A DNA stretch of 64,000 nucleotides from Viola odorata (lineage: Eukaryota > Streptophyta > Magnoliopsida > Malpighiales > Violaceae): positions 68,717,352-68,781,351 of the forward strand of contig OY829537.1 of assembly GCA_963691705.1 (NCBI GenBank), written 5' to 3'. Below the pieces are notes generated by a model that saw only the letters and a program-made list of their open reading frames with translations, ran no database searches and was not told where the DNA came from. The translations under genes and the position numbers were made by a program. Positions 20,770 through 30,161 of this stretch are shown here, piece by piece (position 1 is the first letter of the stretch; every line of letters begins with the position of its first letter).

Positions 20770-23418
20770 TGTATACCATCGTTGCAACCCTAGAGGAAAA
20801 GCCTCTCGACGTCCCCACTCAACTTGCTATCTCTGCGTATCATGAGGAGCATACCAAGCTTCCTCTATTGCTTGTGCAGGCACCCATTCTAGAATTGAAA
20901 GCTCTTCTAGCGCATCTCAAATACGCATATCTAGGTGCAGATGACTCGTTCCCAGTTATTATCTCCAATCGGTTGGATGATTCCGAAGAATCTGAGTTGA
21001 TTTCCTTGCTCAAAGAGTTCAAGTCAGCCATAGGGTGGACTATTGCCGATATCAAAGGTTTATCTCCAGACCTATGCACCCATCGGATCCATCTTGAGGA
21101 CGCAAGCAAAACAGTCCTACAGCCACAGCGTTGCCTGAATCCTCCAATGATGGAGGTTGTGAAAAAATAAATATTGAAACTTTTAGACGCAGGAGTGATC
21201 TACCCCATTTCGAACAGACTATGGGTAAGCCCCGTCCAGGTCGTGCCAAAGAAATCCGGAATCACCATTTTAACTGGCCAAGACGGAGAGTTGATTCCTA
21301 CCCGAATCTAGAACGGTTGGAGAGTGTGTATTGATTATTGGTGTCTGAATGCAGCTACCCGGAAAGATCATTTCCCCCTCCCGTTTATTGATCAGATGCT
21401 GGAGCGCCTCGTGGGAAAGACCCATTACTGCTGTCTAGACGGATATTCCAGTTTTCACCAAATCCCAGTTGCCCTAGATGACTAGGAGAAGACCACCTTC
21501 ACCTGCCCCTTTGGCACTTTTGCATATTGAAGAATGCCGTTCGGCCTTTGCAACGCCCTAACCACTTTTCAACGATGCATGATCAGTATCTTCTCCGAAT
21601 TCGTCGAAGAATACATCGAAGTCTTCATGGACCATTCACCGTCTATGGAAATTCCTTCTCTAAATGCTTGTCTAGCCTGTAAAAAATTCTTCAACGTTGC
21701 GTCGTGACCAATCTGGTTCTTAACTTCGAGAAATGTCACTTTATGGTGGACCACGACCTCATCTTGGGCCACATAGTCTCCATCAAAGGCATCGAGGTCG
21801 ACAAAGCAAAAATTGAAGTAATTGAGTTATTGCCCTATCCTACATGCGCCGAAGACATCCGTTCCTTTCTAGGGCACGCCGGCTTTTACAGGAGGTTCAT
21901 TAAAGATTTCTCAAAAATCACCCATTTACAGGAGGTTCATTAAAGATTTCTCAAAAATCACCCAGCCAATGTGTCATCTATTGCAAAAATATGCTGATTT
22001 TGTATTCGATGACAAGTGCAAGGCAGCGTTCGCCACTCTAAAAGCCAAGCTTACATCTGCACCTATTATTAGAGCCTCCGACTCGTCCCTCCCCTTTCAA
22101 ATCATGTGCGACGCCAGCAATCATGCGCTTGGAGCCGTCTTGGGGCAGACAAAAGACAAGGAACACTATGCGATTTATTATGCTTCCAAATTACTTGATC
22201 CTGCCTAGAAAAACTACACAGTCACAGAAAGAGAACTCCTGGTTGTCGTTTATGCCATAGACAAGTTTCGTCAGTACCTCTTGGGCACTCACATCATCGT
22301 CTACACCGACCATTCTACCCTTAGGTGCCTTCTAACGAAGGTAGATGCTAAAACACGCCTTATCCGTTGGATCTTGCTCCTCCAACAGTTCCATCTTCTC
22401 ATCAAGGACAAGAAAGGTGCAGAGAATGTGGTCACAAACCATTTGAGTAGACTTCCTGCCCAAGATGATAATTCACTAGTGCTAATCAGGGATGTCTTCC
22501 CTGACGAGCGTCTTTGTCTTGCCCAAGCTGTCCAGCTTCCATGGTTCACAGATATTGCAAAATTTTGTGCTACAAGCTCTTTCCCTGCGGATGCATCTCC
22601 TAGCGAACGCACCAAAATTCGGAAGCAAGCGAAACACTACATCTGGGACAACCCCTACCTATGGAAACATTGCTCCGACCAAGTGGTTAGGCATTGTGTG
22701 AGTCTTGAGGAAGTTCCCTCAATCTTAAAGTTTTGTCACTCTTTCATAAAGGGAGGCCATTTTGGTACCAGAAAGACTGCAATGAAAGTTCTCGAAGTCG
22801 GATTCTTTTGGCCATCCCTATTCCGTGATTGTTATATGTATTGTGTGTCTTGCCCTAGATGCCAAAGTACAAGGAATATTGGAGCATGCAACCAGATGCC
22901 CTTGACAGGTATCATCTCTTGCGAAATCTTTGATATCTGGGTATTGACTTTATGGGGCCATTCCCGAATTCTTTTGGAAACACCTACATCCTCCTCGCCG
23001 TCGACTACGTTTCCAAGTGGGTCGAGGCCAAGGCAACCAAGACGGATGACTCAAAGGTAGTTGTCGAATTTCTACGCTCCAATATCTTCAATTACTTCGG
23101 TACCCCACGCGCCCTAATCAGTGACCGGGGTACACATTTTTGCAACCGAATCGTCTACTCTCTCCTCCATAAGTACGGAGTGACTCATCGCGTCTCCACC
23201 GCTTATCACCCCCAGACGAATGGGCAAGCCAAAATTTCCAACCGGGAAATCAAAGCAATTCTTGAAAAGACAGTCAATCCGTCACAGAAGGATTGGAGCA
23301 CGAAACTTGGAGATGCTCTTTGGACTTACCGAACCACCTTCAAAACCCCAATCGGGATGACTCCTTATCGACTTGTCTATGGCAAGCCGTGTCATTTGCT
23401 AGTGGAGATTGAGCATAG
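20770..23418 (+). pseudogene. pol: Athila-A pol: RT, RNase H, integrase, broken
   Basis: RT begins after IGWTIADIKGLSPDLCTH, with LNPPMMEVVKK, VSPVQVVPKKSG, DHFPLPFIDQMLE and GFHQIP-like text (SSFHQIP). The catalytic FMDD is destroyed: after FMD a 2-bp loss shifts the frame (about 21630). RNase H keeps MCDASNHALGAVLG and YTDHSTLRCLL. Integrase shows H..H (CHSFIKGGHFGT), [31 protein letters not shown] and [12 protein letters not shown]. Stops include 21309-21311 and 21483-21485 (both TAG). The reading ends at [14 protein letters not shown], in the integrase C-terminal part, where the element is cut off. Confidence 0.87.
21885..21964 (+). repeat. 40-bp tandem duplication inside the RT region
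   Basis: A 40-bp segment containing GGAGGTTCATTAAAGATTTC is present twice back to back, apparently without a mismatch. It repeats the YRRFIKDFSK-coding stretch and shifts the frame. It is absent from Athila-B at the same place. Confidence 0.9.
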
Positions 23419-24136
23419 TGGTGAGCACCCTCAAATAGTTAGAAGGGTGTAGAAAAAGAATTGAGCAGCAAGGGTGAGGAGATAAAAACCAAGAAAAAAG
23501 ATAAGAAAGAAGGGTGCAAAATTTCTAATCACATCGTTATTTTCCCACGTCTAATGACGCCTATACCCAGGGGTCTCATACAAATCCAGGCAGTACAAAG
23601 TCATGTATCCACTCATCAATAAAATGCGGCATAGAAGCTCAAATACTCACTGGGTAAAATATACGATTGCAAGCAGCTAGGGCAAGACATAGTCATAAGA
23701 GCTAACAGGTAGTATGGTGTGCAAGCGGTTTTGGTGCAGTGGGTGAAGTGTCTGTGTGTAGTGGGCCTACTCTGTACATTCCATTCAAGGTGATTTTCAA
23801 AACAGGGGTAGTGCAAACCATAGTTGAAAGTGAGTTGAGGTGGAAAAGTTCCAAATCGGGGTAAAACATGCAGATGCAAGGGCAAACAGTCATGCAATAT
23901 GATAGTAATCATGCAGTCACGCGAAACATGTCAAATAAAATGCACAAGAAAACATCACATAAAATATGAAATCCCTCCCCACACTAAAGCAATACATCAT
24001 CCTCGGTGGGGAGAAGGGGATCAACAAACGGAGTTCATAGGAAGGGAAGAGAGAAAGGGATAAAAGAAAGTGTGCACCGGGAAATGAAAGTACAAAAATA
24101 GCCCGAAGGTAAATAGAGAAGAGTTTGGGGTAGAGA
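23419..24136 (-). other. Athila-O 3' non-coding region
   Basis: Read on the minus strand this follows ORF-1 of the older Athila. AAATCCCTCCCCACACTAAAG at about 23969-23989 matches the stretch at 38350-38364 in Athila-B. No LTR of Athila-O is visible before the junction with Athila-A at 23418/23419, so it is truncated. Confidence 0.6.
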
Positions 24137-25111
24137 TCATGGACTAGTGGGAGGACGCGGCCTCAAAACTAGCTCATCAAAAAAGGTCTCGAGAAGAGAG
24201 ATCACGGTCCAAAAGAGGGCATTCGTTTCAGTAATTGCAGCAGCAGTGGGGACAGCGATAGGTGCTTCAAGAACGACTTGCCCGGGACGCTCATCGCTCG
24301 GCGGGGGAATAGGGGAAGCAGGAGGAGTAGCTGCTATCAGGTCGGGCCATTCGAATACTCCGCCATTCTGGGCGCTCCAAACTCGGTCGGCGCCTCTAGT
24401 GTAACCTTTGCTGAAAGACAAAACACGACCTGTCAAGTGCAGATGGCCCATACCATCGAGGGTACGGGAGTCAAGTAATTTAAAGCCAACAGGAATAAAA
24501 AAATCACAGTTGGACACATCAAGATTGCGTTGTTCGATAGCTAAACGAGTAATAAGGGAACCAAGGTTGGGATTGCGATTACAAGTAATAATGGCATGTA
24601 GTTCATGAGCAATCCAATAACCTAGGTTGGCCTTATGGCCTGTATGCATACACCACAAAAAAATAACTCCTGGACAGACAGGGTGCATCTTGCCCGCGAA
24701 GTTGATAGCAAGGCAGCGATGCAGAATACGGAGGGCAGGGTCACCAAGTTCATGGCCTTTAGAGCGTCGGGAGCTGTACTTGGCAGAAGGGTTACTAGTA
24801 AGCTCCCTAAAGGCAGTGGTGACATCAAAAGTAGGAGGGTAGGGCGTATGCACCGAGATACCAAGGGGCAGCCAAATCAGACTCTTTAGCAAAAGCAAGC
24901 ATGACATTAAACTGATCAGTAGACAGACGCGACCAATAATCCATCAAACGAAAATTTATCACCTTCTCAGCTCCTAAATGCAAGCTACCCATACCCTTTT
25001 TGCTTAAGGCGGCCACTATCAAACCAAAAGGATGTGAAGAATTCATGGCTCAATTCAAGAAAAGTGGGGTGCTCAAATTCAAACAAAACCCTCCAACCTT
25101 TATTACCAATT
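24137..25111 (-). pseudogene. Athila-O ORF-1 (ATHILA ORF-1 family), C-terminal half
   Basis: On the minus strand the reading starts right at the Athila-B insertion site with a GWRVLFEFEHPTFLELS-like text, which parallels GWEYLFYLEHPTFIELS in Athila-B ORF-1. Further on come LGDPALRILHRCLAINFAG, VIFLWCMHTG and LGYWIAHELHAI, diagnostic of the Athila extra ORF. It is frameshifted at least twice (around 25050 and 24830). The role of this Athila ORF is unknown; it has been called env-like by position only. Its N-terminal part lies 23 kb away at 48306-48535, separated by Athila-B. Confidence 0.8.
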
Positions 25112-25608
25112 AATCGTCACTCAAATATACTAATATTTTTCTGGTGCCTAGATGCACAAAATAATGTGTACAAAGCAAGACAGGGTCGAACCACAGAGAT
25201 TGAAGGAATAAACCTTAATAGAGATGTATGACAAGGTAATATGCAACAGATCCAAACCAAGTAACACTAAGGGGGGTTTTATGTTGATTAATGAATTAAT
25301 CAACGCAGAGTATAGGAGCTAACAAAACAGAATTGGAAAGTAATTATCTAGGGCACGAAAGTAAGATATAATCCAGGGCAAGAAATATAAACACATCGAG
25401 GGTCAGAAAAGTAATAAAGGAGATATTAACCAGATAGGAAGAGATCTTAGCGAAAGGCGTTCCTTTGGGTTGTTTACTAGGTTGGCTAGTCATTGGTGCA
25501 AAAATATTCCAGACTCATGTGCAGACTTGCTATAGGGACCGCGTTTCCACGCCGCGTCCCCTGCTTACCTTCTAAGATAAAAGTCACCCCCCGTTTCCAC
25601 ATATGAGG
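25112..25608 (-). repeat. Athila-B 3' LTR, distal part
   Basis: It starts TAATCGTCAC, where the 5' LTR has TGATCGTCAC, so the terminal dinucleotide is mutated. It matches 46738-47240 with about one difference per 20 bases. It breaks off at TGAGG (25604-25608), the TSD of CRM-1. Confidence 0.9.
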
Positions 25609-25796
25609 TGATGTGATCACGGACCCTTCGAATGCCAATTTTGACCCTCAAGACATGTTGCCTCAAGGACCGATCACCCGAAGCAAAGCAAGAGGGTTGT
25701 CCCTATGGTTTGAAGGCAAAATGAGAGAGGAAGAACCCGTGAAAGCCAAGAAAAAGGCTGTCCACGTGACCGTTCATCAAACCAAGGCAGAATCTT

Positions 25797-26045
25797 TGGC
25801 GTGATCACGCTAAGGCCTTAGCGTGAATCACGCGAAGGCCTTAGCGTGAATCACGCCAGGACCAAGATGCTAGCGTGAATCACGTCATGCTCTAAGTGTG
25901 AAGAGTTCTTGGATCACGCTAATCTCTAATGTTATTTTGGATTTTTGGGCGCCTTGGCGTGATCACGCCTCACTCTTAGGTGAATCACGCTAGGGGAAAG
26001 TTGGCTGGCGTGATCACGTCTAGCCCTTAGCGTGAATCACGCCAG
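25797..26045 (+). repeat. cluster of GCGTGATCACGC / GCGTGAATCACGC palindromes
   Basis: At least eight short palindromes in 250 bp: AGCGTGAATCACGC-type and GGCGTGATCACG-type words separated by 10-40 bp. The 3' LTR has the homologous cluster at 34886-35155 with an extra pair. See findings. Confidence 0.85.
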
Positions 26046-26095
26046 CATCTATTTTGGGTACGAATTTTGGGCTTTTCAAGCCCAAAATGCATGCT

Positions 26096-26107
26096 ACTAT
26101 ATATATG
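26096..26107 (+). promoter_or_regulatory. CRM-1 LTR TATA box with upstream hairpin
   Basis: CTATATATATG follows a perfect 11-bp inverted repeat with a 3-base loop at 26064-26088 (arms ATTTTGGGCTT / AAGCCCAAAAT). The same pair is at 35173-35197 and 35204-35215 in the 3' LTR. Confidence 0.6.
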
Positions 26108-26598
26108 TCTTTGTATCATTTTCCTTCTTAGTATTTAGACTATGAGTGATAATTTGTCAAGTGAGAATACTCCTTCTCTTATCACCTAAGCCTTGAAACT
26201 CTTCACTTTTCCTTGGGTAAAAATCATTTAAGTTGAGATTACTCCTTCCGATTATTGCTCGGGGAAACCTTGAATTTGTATTTGTAATTTTGGCAAGTTT
26301 GCTTGGATGAATGAAGGCTTATTAATTGCTTATTTTCAAGAACCATGGATGTCAAGTTTCTTGGATTAATTCTTGGAAGTTCGTGAGGTCAATTTCAATC
26401 CTTTGTCAATCCTAACAATTTCCGGGTACATATTTCCCTAAATCTCCGCTAATTCTTATCTATTCTCCGCTAGATATAACTTGTACGTGTCTTTCCTTTT
26501 CTTGTGATCTTGTTGTCGCTAGATAGATTCATTCGGCTAGATCCTCCATAAGCTCCATTGTAATCCGGCTTACTAACCCTAGGTAGGATCACATCAAG

Positions 26599-26610
26599 TG
26601 GTAGCGGAGC
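26599..26610 (+). other. CRM-1 primer-binding site, tRNA-iMet-like
   Basis: TGGTAGCGGAGC, two bases after the LTR end, matches the iMet-type PBS TGGTATCAGAGC at 10 of 12 positions. CRM elements usually use this primer. Confidence 0.65.
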
Positions 26611-27816
26611 TTTTGGCCGCCTATCGAATTTTTCTAGTTTCCTTTAAATGTGTTAGAACCTTTCTTTCTTGTAATCCTGAGTTTTGTGCGTCCTTTTGGA
26701 AAATTATTTCAAGTGGGCTATTGATTGTTGGTTGTGATCAAATTGGTGAAACAAAATTCATAAAAAGTGAGAAAAAATCATTTGGGTGTGATTGTGGTGT
26801 TCTTCATTTGTTCTTGGTGTTCTTGGCAATTAGCACTTTTTGATCCAAAATAATTGTTGCAATATTTGTTAGCCAAGTTTGTACCAATTAATTAATTAAA
26901 ATCCCTCCACTTGGCCGGCCAACACCATCATCAAGGGTAAAATCACCCCATCCCTTGCATTAAATGCTCTAAGCCACCTCACCCTTTCTTTGACAATTTG
27001 ACCAAAAAGTAACCAACAAGTCCAAACCAAAGTTCAATTCTAACCAAATACACCCAACCCCTTCCTAAAAAGCCTAACACGTCTTTTCCTTTCTTCCATT
27101 GTGTCGAGCAGCCTTTTTCTATTTTTTTAAGTCCTAAACCAAGTCCTAAACTCAAGTCCCAAACCCTAAAATACTAAACTTGAGTTTTAAACCTTTTGAG
27201 TCTTAAACCTAAGTTTCATAAGTACTAAACCTCCAAGTCCTTTTCACTACATTTCTAAATACTTCCTTGAGTCTTTTACTTCTTTAATTCATAATTTCCC
27301 ATCCTCCTTTCCTTTCCAACGGAAATTCCAATTTCCCTCAAAAAATTGAAATTGTGAATTTCCTTAGGATTTCCGAAAATCCTTCCCTTCCCTCCTTGAG
27401 TCCTTGTAAATCTCTTGAGTCTTGTTGTGTTCTCCTTCCTTTTGTTTCCATCACTTGAGCATTGGCAAGAGAGTCCTAAGTTTGTTTGAAGCAAAGAATT
27501 GTGTGGAGAGCAAGCTTGGTGTGTGGAAGATATTTGAGTGATTGTGAGGCCAACTTTTTTCGAGTGATCAAACACGAGTGTTTAAACACGTGAAGAAGTG
27601 AATTGTTTTACTAACTCTTGTTTAAGTGTGCAGGTACAAGGAAAAACGCGAAGTTGAGTGTTTATGAGCACAATTTCTTCGAGAGATAAACACCTAAACA
27701 TGAGAGTTTAAACACGTGAGGGAGAGTTTATTTACTAACGTCTATCTATCTCGTTTGTTTCCATTTTATAGGTATAAAAAAAAAAAATAAAGAAAGAAAA
27801 GGGGTTGAATTCCAAA
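26611..27816 (+). other. CRM-1 long 5' leader
   Basis: About 1.2 kb without a gene. It is C-rich with recurring AAGTCCTAAAC-type words (27120-27250), and contains an imperfect repeat at 27560-27615 and 27678-27745 sharing GTTTAAACACGTGA. GTGCAGGTACAAG near 27640 and TATAGGTATAAA near 27770 look like splice-site contexts, so a leader intron is possible but unproven. Confidence 0.5.
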
Positions 27817-30161
27817 ATGTCCGGGAGAAGTAGGCCTAGTTCTAGTGGTAGTCTAAGTGCCGAAGCTCTTGACCAAGTCTTGTCCGCCTTCGGTGAATTG
27901 AAGGCTACCATGGTCAAAATGGAGGATCGTCTCACTTTGTTGGAGGAGACGATCAAGTCTCGTGGTCGAGAGGATGAGAAGCCTTCCGATGTTCCTCCTC
28001 ATACAACACCTCCAAAGAACCTTCTGCCTAAGTCCCATCAGGAGCCTTTCAAGGAACATGTCCACGTTGAAACTGAGTCGGAGGATCATCAAAGTGTAGG
28101 AGAAAGAGTTGGGTTGTTGAAGAACACTCCAAAAAAGGAGGATACCCGAAAGCCATTTGTTTCCCCTCCGGGGTTGACCATATCGGAAGAGCAAATGAAG
28201 ATGATAAGAAAGAAATATGAGCCGGGCAGCCGAGGTCCAGAAGATTTCCATGCTTCTAGTAGCCGACCCAAAATTCCCCATTTCCATACCCTTACCACAC
28301 CCCATCACACTAGAGAGTACTATGAAGATCCTCATGGGGAAACAAATGCCGAGTTTGATGAGGTGACACAACGAACGAGGGGAAGACGACAAAGGGGTCA
28401 AGGGTCACGGTTTGTTGAACATGATGAGAGGCCCCAAGAGCCTAGGGTTGATGACAAGTTGAGTGGAATTAAGGTGCAAATTCCTACCTTTAGGGGCTCC
28501 ACCGATCCCTCGGAGTACCTTAAATGGGAAGGAAAAATTCAATAAATTTTTAATTGTCATCGGTATTCGGAGGAGATGAAGATTAAGTTAGCGGCAATGG
28601 AGTTTGAAGATTATGCCGTTAGTTGGTGGGAGAAGGTGTGTAGAGAGAGAGAGGAGAAGTGGATGCTATCCAAGATTGGGAAGAGATGAAAATGGTGATG
28701 AGAGCAAGGTTTGTGCCCGCACATCACAAGAGAGACTTGCAGAACAAGTTACAAGTTCTCAAGCAAGGATCTAAGTCCGTGGGAGAGTACTTCAATGAGT
28801 TGGAGGAACTTTTGATCAAGACCAACACCGAAGAGGGAGAGGACATTACTATAGCAAGGTTCCTCAATGGCCTCAATGACCGGATTAGATACAAGCTTGA
28901 GTTGAAGGAGCTCGATCACTTGCAAGCTATGCTCCACTATGCCAATAAGGTGGAAGCATATGAGGCTACGAAAAAGAAGCCTTACCCAAGTCGAACCGAA
29001 ACCTTTTCCTCCACCCCAAAAATACCTTGGAAGACCTATTCCAAAGACCCACCTAAACCAAAAGACTCCAAGGCCGATATAACCCCTCCAAAACCTTACA
29101 CACCCTACACTAAAAATACACCTCCAAAACCACCACCAAAATACGCTCCCAATCCATCTCCCAACCCGAACCAACCAAGAAAATTCTCTTCTAATGTCCA
29201 ATGTTTCCGATGCCAAGGAAGGGGTCACATTGCCTCCGAATGTTCAAATAGGAGAGTAGTTGTGATCCGGGAGGGAAGTTATGAGACGGGAAGTGAAATT
29301 GAGACAAGTGATGAGGAGGATGAGACTAAGAATAAGGAAACCGAGAGTAGTGAAGAAGAGATAGTCCCGGCAGCCACAATGACACTAGTTGTGAGGCGGA
29401 GCATGAATGCTCAAGCTAAAGAGGAGGTCGCCAACAAAGATCAAAGGGAAAATCTCTTCCATTCTCGGTGTGAGATCAACGGGAAGGTGGCTTCACTTAT
29501 TGTTGATAATGGAAGCGTGGTATATGTAGCAAGTCACCTTCTAGTTTTCAAGCTTGGGTTGCCCACAATGCCACATCCTAATCCTTATTCCCTACATTGG
29601 TTTAGTGATGATGGAGAAGTGAAGGTGAAAGAACAAGTTCTTGTTGCCTTCAAAGTGGGTGGTTATGAGGATGAGAGGTTGTGTGATGTGGTTCCTATGG
29701 ATGCTAGCCATCTCATCCTTGGTCGACCATGGAAATTTGATCGATGGGTAGTACATGATGGCCGAACCAACAAGATTTACCTCACTCACCGTGGGAAGAA
29801 ATTTAACATTCCTCCACTTTCACCCGCACAAGTTCTTGAGGATCGTCTACACATGGAAAAGGCAAGTGCCGAGTTCCAAATTATGAAGGAAATGAGAGAA
29901 AAAAGTGGAGAGAAGAAAGTCAGGTGTGTGAATGAGGAAAATAGCGTGCATGAAAAAAGTGAGCAAGCACAGAGGGGAGAGAAAAATGTGAGCCATGAGA
30001 GGAAAACACAAGAGAAGAGAGGAAAGAAAACAAAGGGAGAGTTGAATACACGCCATGAAAAAAAGTAAGCATGGTAGAGAGAGTGAGCCTAAACACTTGA
30101 GTGTGATAGCGACGGGTAAGGATGTGAGGTGTGTTTTATTTTCTAATAAAGTGTGTCTTGT
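27817..30161 (+). pseudogene. gag: CRM-1 gag-protease, lightly broken
   Basis: ATG at 27817 (MSGRSRPSSSGSL); an upstream in-frame TTG is not needed. The N-terminal part has a heptad-like helix, then IKVQIPTFRGSTDPSEYLKW. In-frame TAA at 28543-28545 and a frameshift near 28655 break the capsid. After DWEEMKMVMRARFVP the frame is open to 30068. Zinc knuckle CFRCQGRGHIASEC (29202-29243) is complete (C-x2-C-x4-H-x4-C). Protease core LIVDNGS (29505-29516) has DNG, a form common in plant chromoviruses, followed by ILGRPWKFDRWVVHDG. A second frameshift in an A-run near 30062 precedes the PAL-1 insertion. Confidence 0.88.

Larger units (their letters stand above)
2551..23418 (+). mobile_element. Athila-A, Ty3/gypsy Athila-lineage element, interrupted by Tat-1 and truncated at 3' end
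   Basis: Order: LTR, PBS, gag, protease, [Tat-1 insertion 6687-20764], reverse transcriptase, RNase H, integrase. The integrase reading stops short at 23418, where sequence switches to a minus-strand Athila 3' region. The missing part includes the integrase C-terminus, ORF-1 and the 3' LTR. Removing Tat-1 and one copy of GGAGC restores a continuous reading frame across the junction. Confidence 0.88.
25609..26596 (+). repeat. CRM-1 5' LTR (988 bp)
   Basis: Opens with GTGATCAC and still carries the open polyprotein tail (ITDPSNANFDPQDMLPQGP..) to a stop at 25802-25804. It then has a block of palindromic motifs, a hairpin, a TATA box and U5. It differs from the 3' LTR by scattered substitutions and by repeat number in the palindromic block. 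Confidence 0.93.

Noticed and set aside
23616..23912. His/Cys-rich minus frames of 98 and 63 codons
   Set aside because: Non-coding 3' region of Athila-O; frames overlap each other and match no domain.
27150..27190. AAACCCTAAA, the plant telomere word, in the CRM-1 leader
   Set aside because: Single occurrence among looser AAGTCCTAAAC words; no tandem telomere array.
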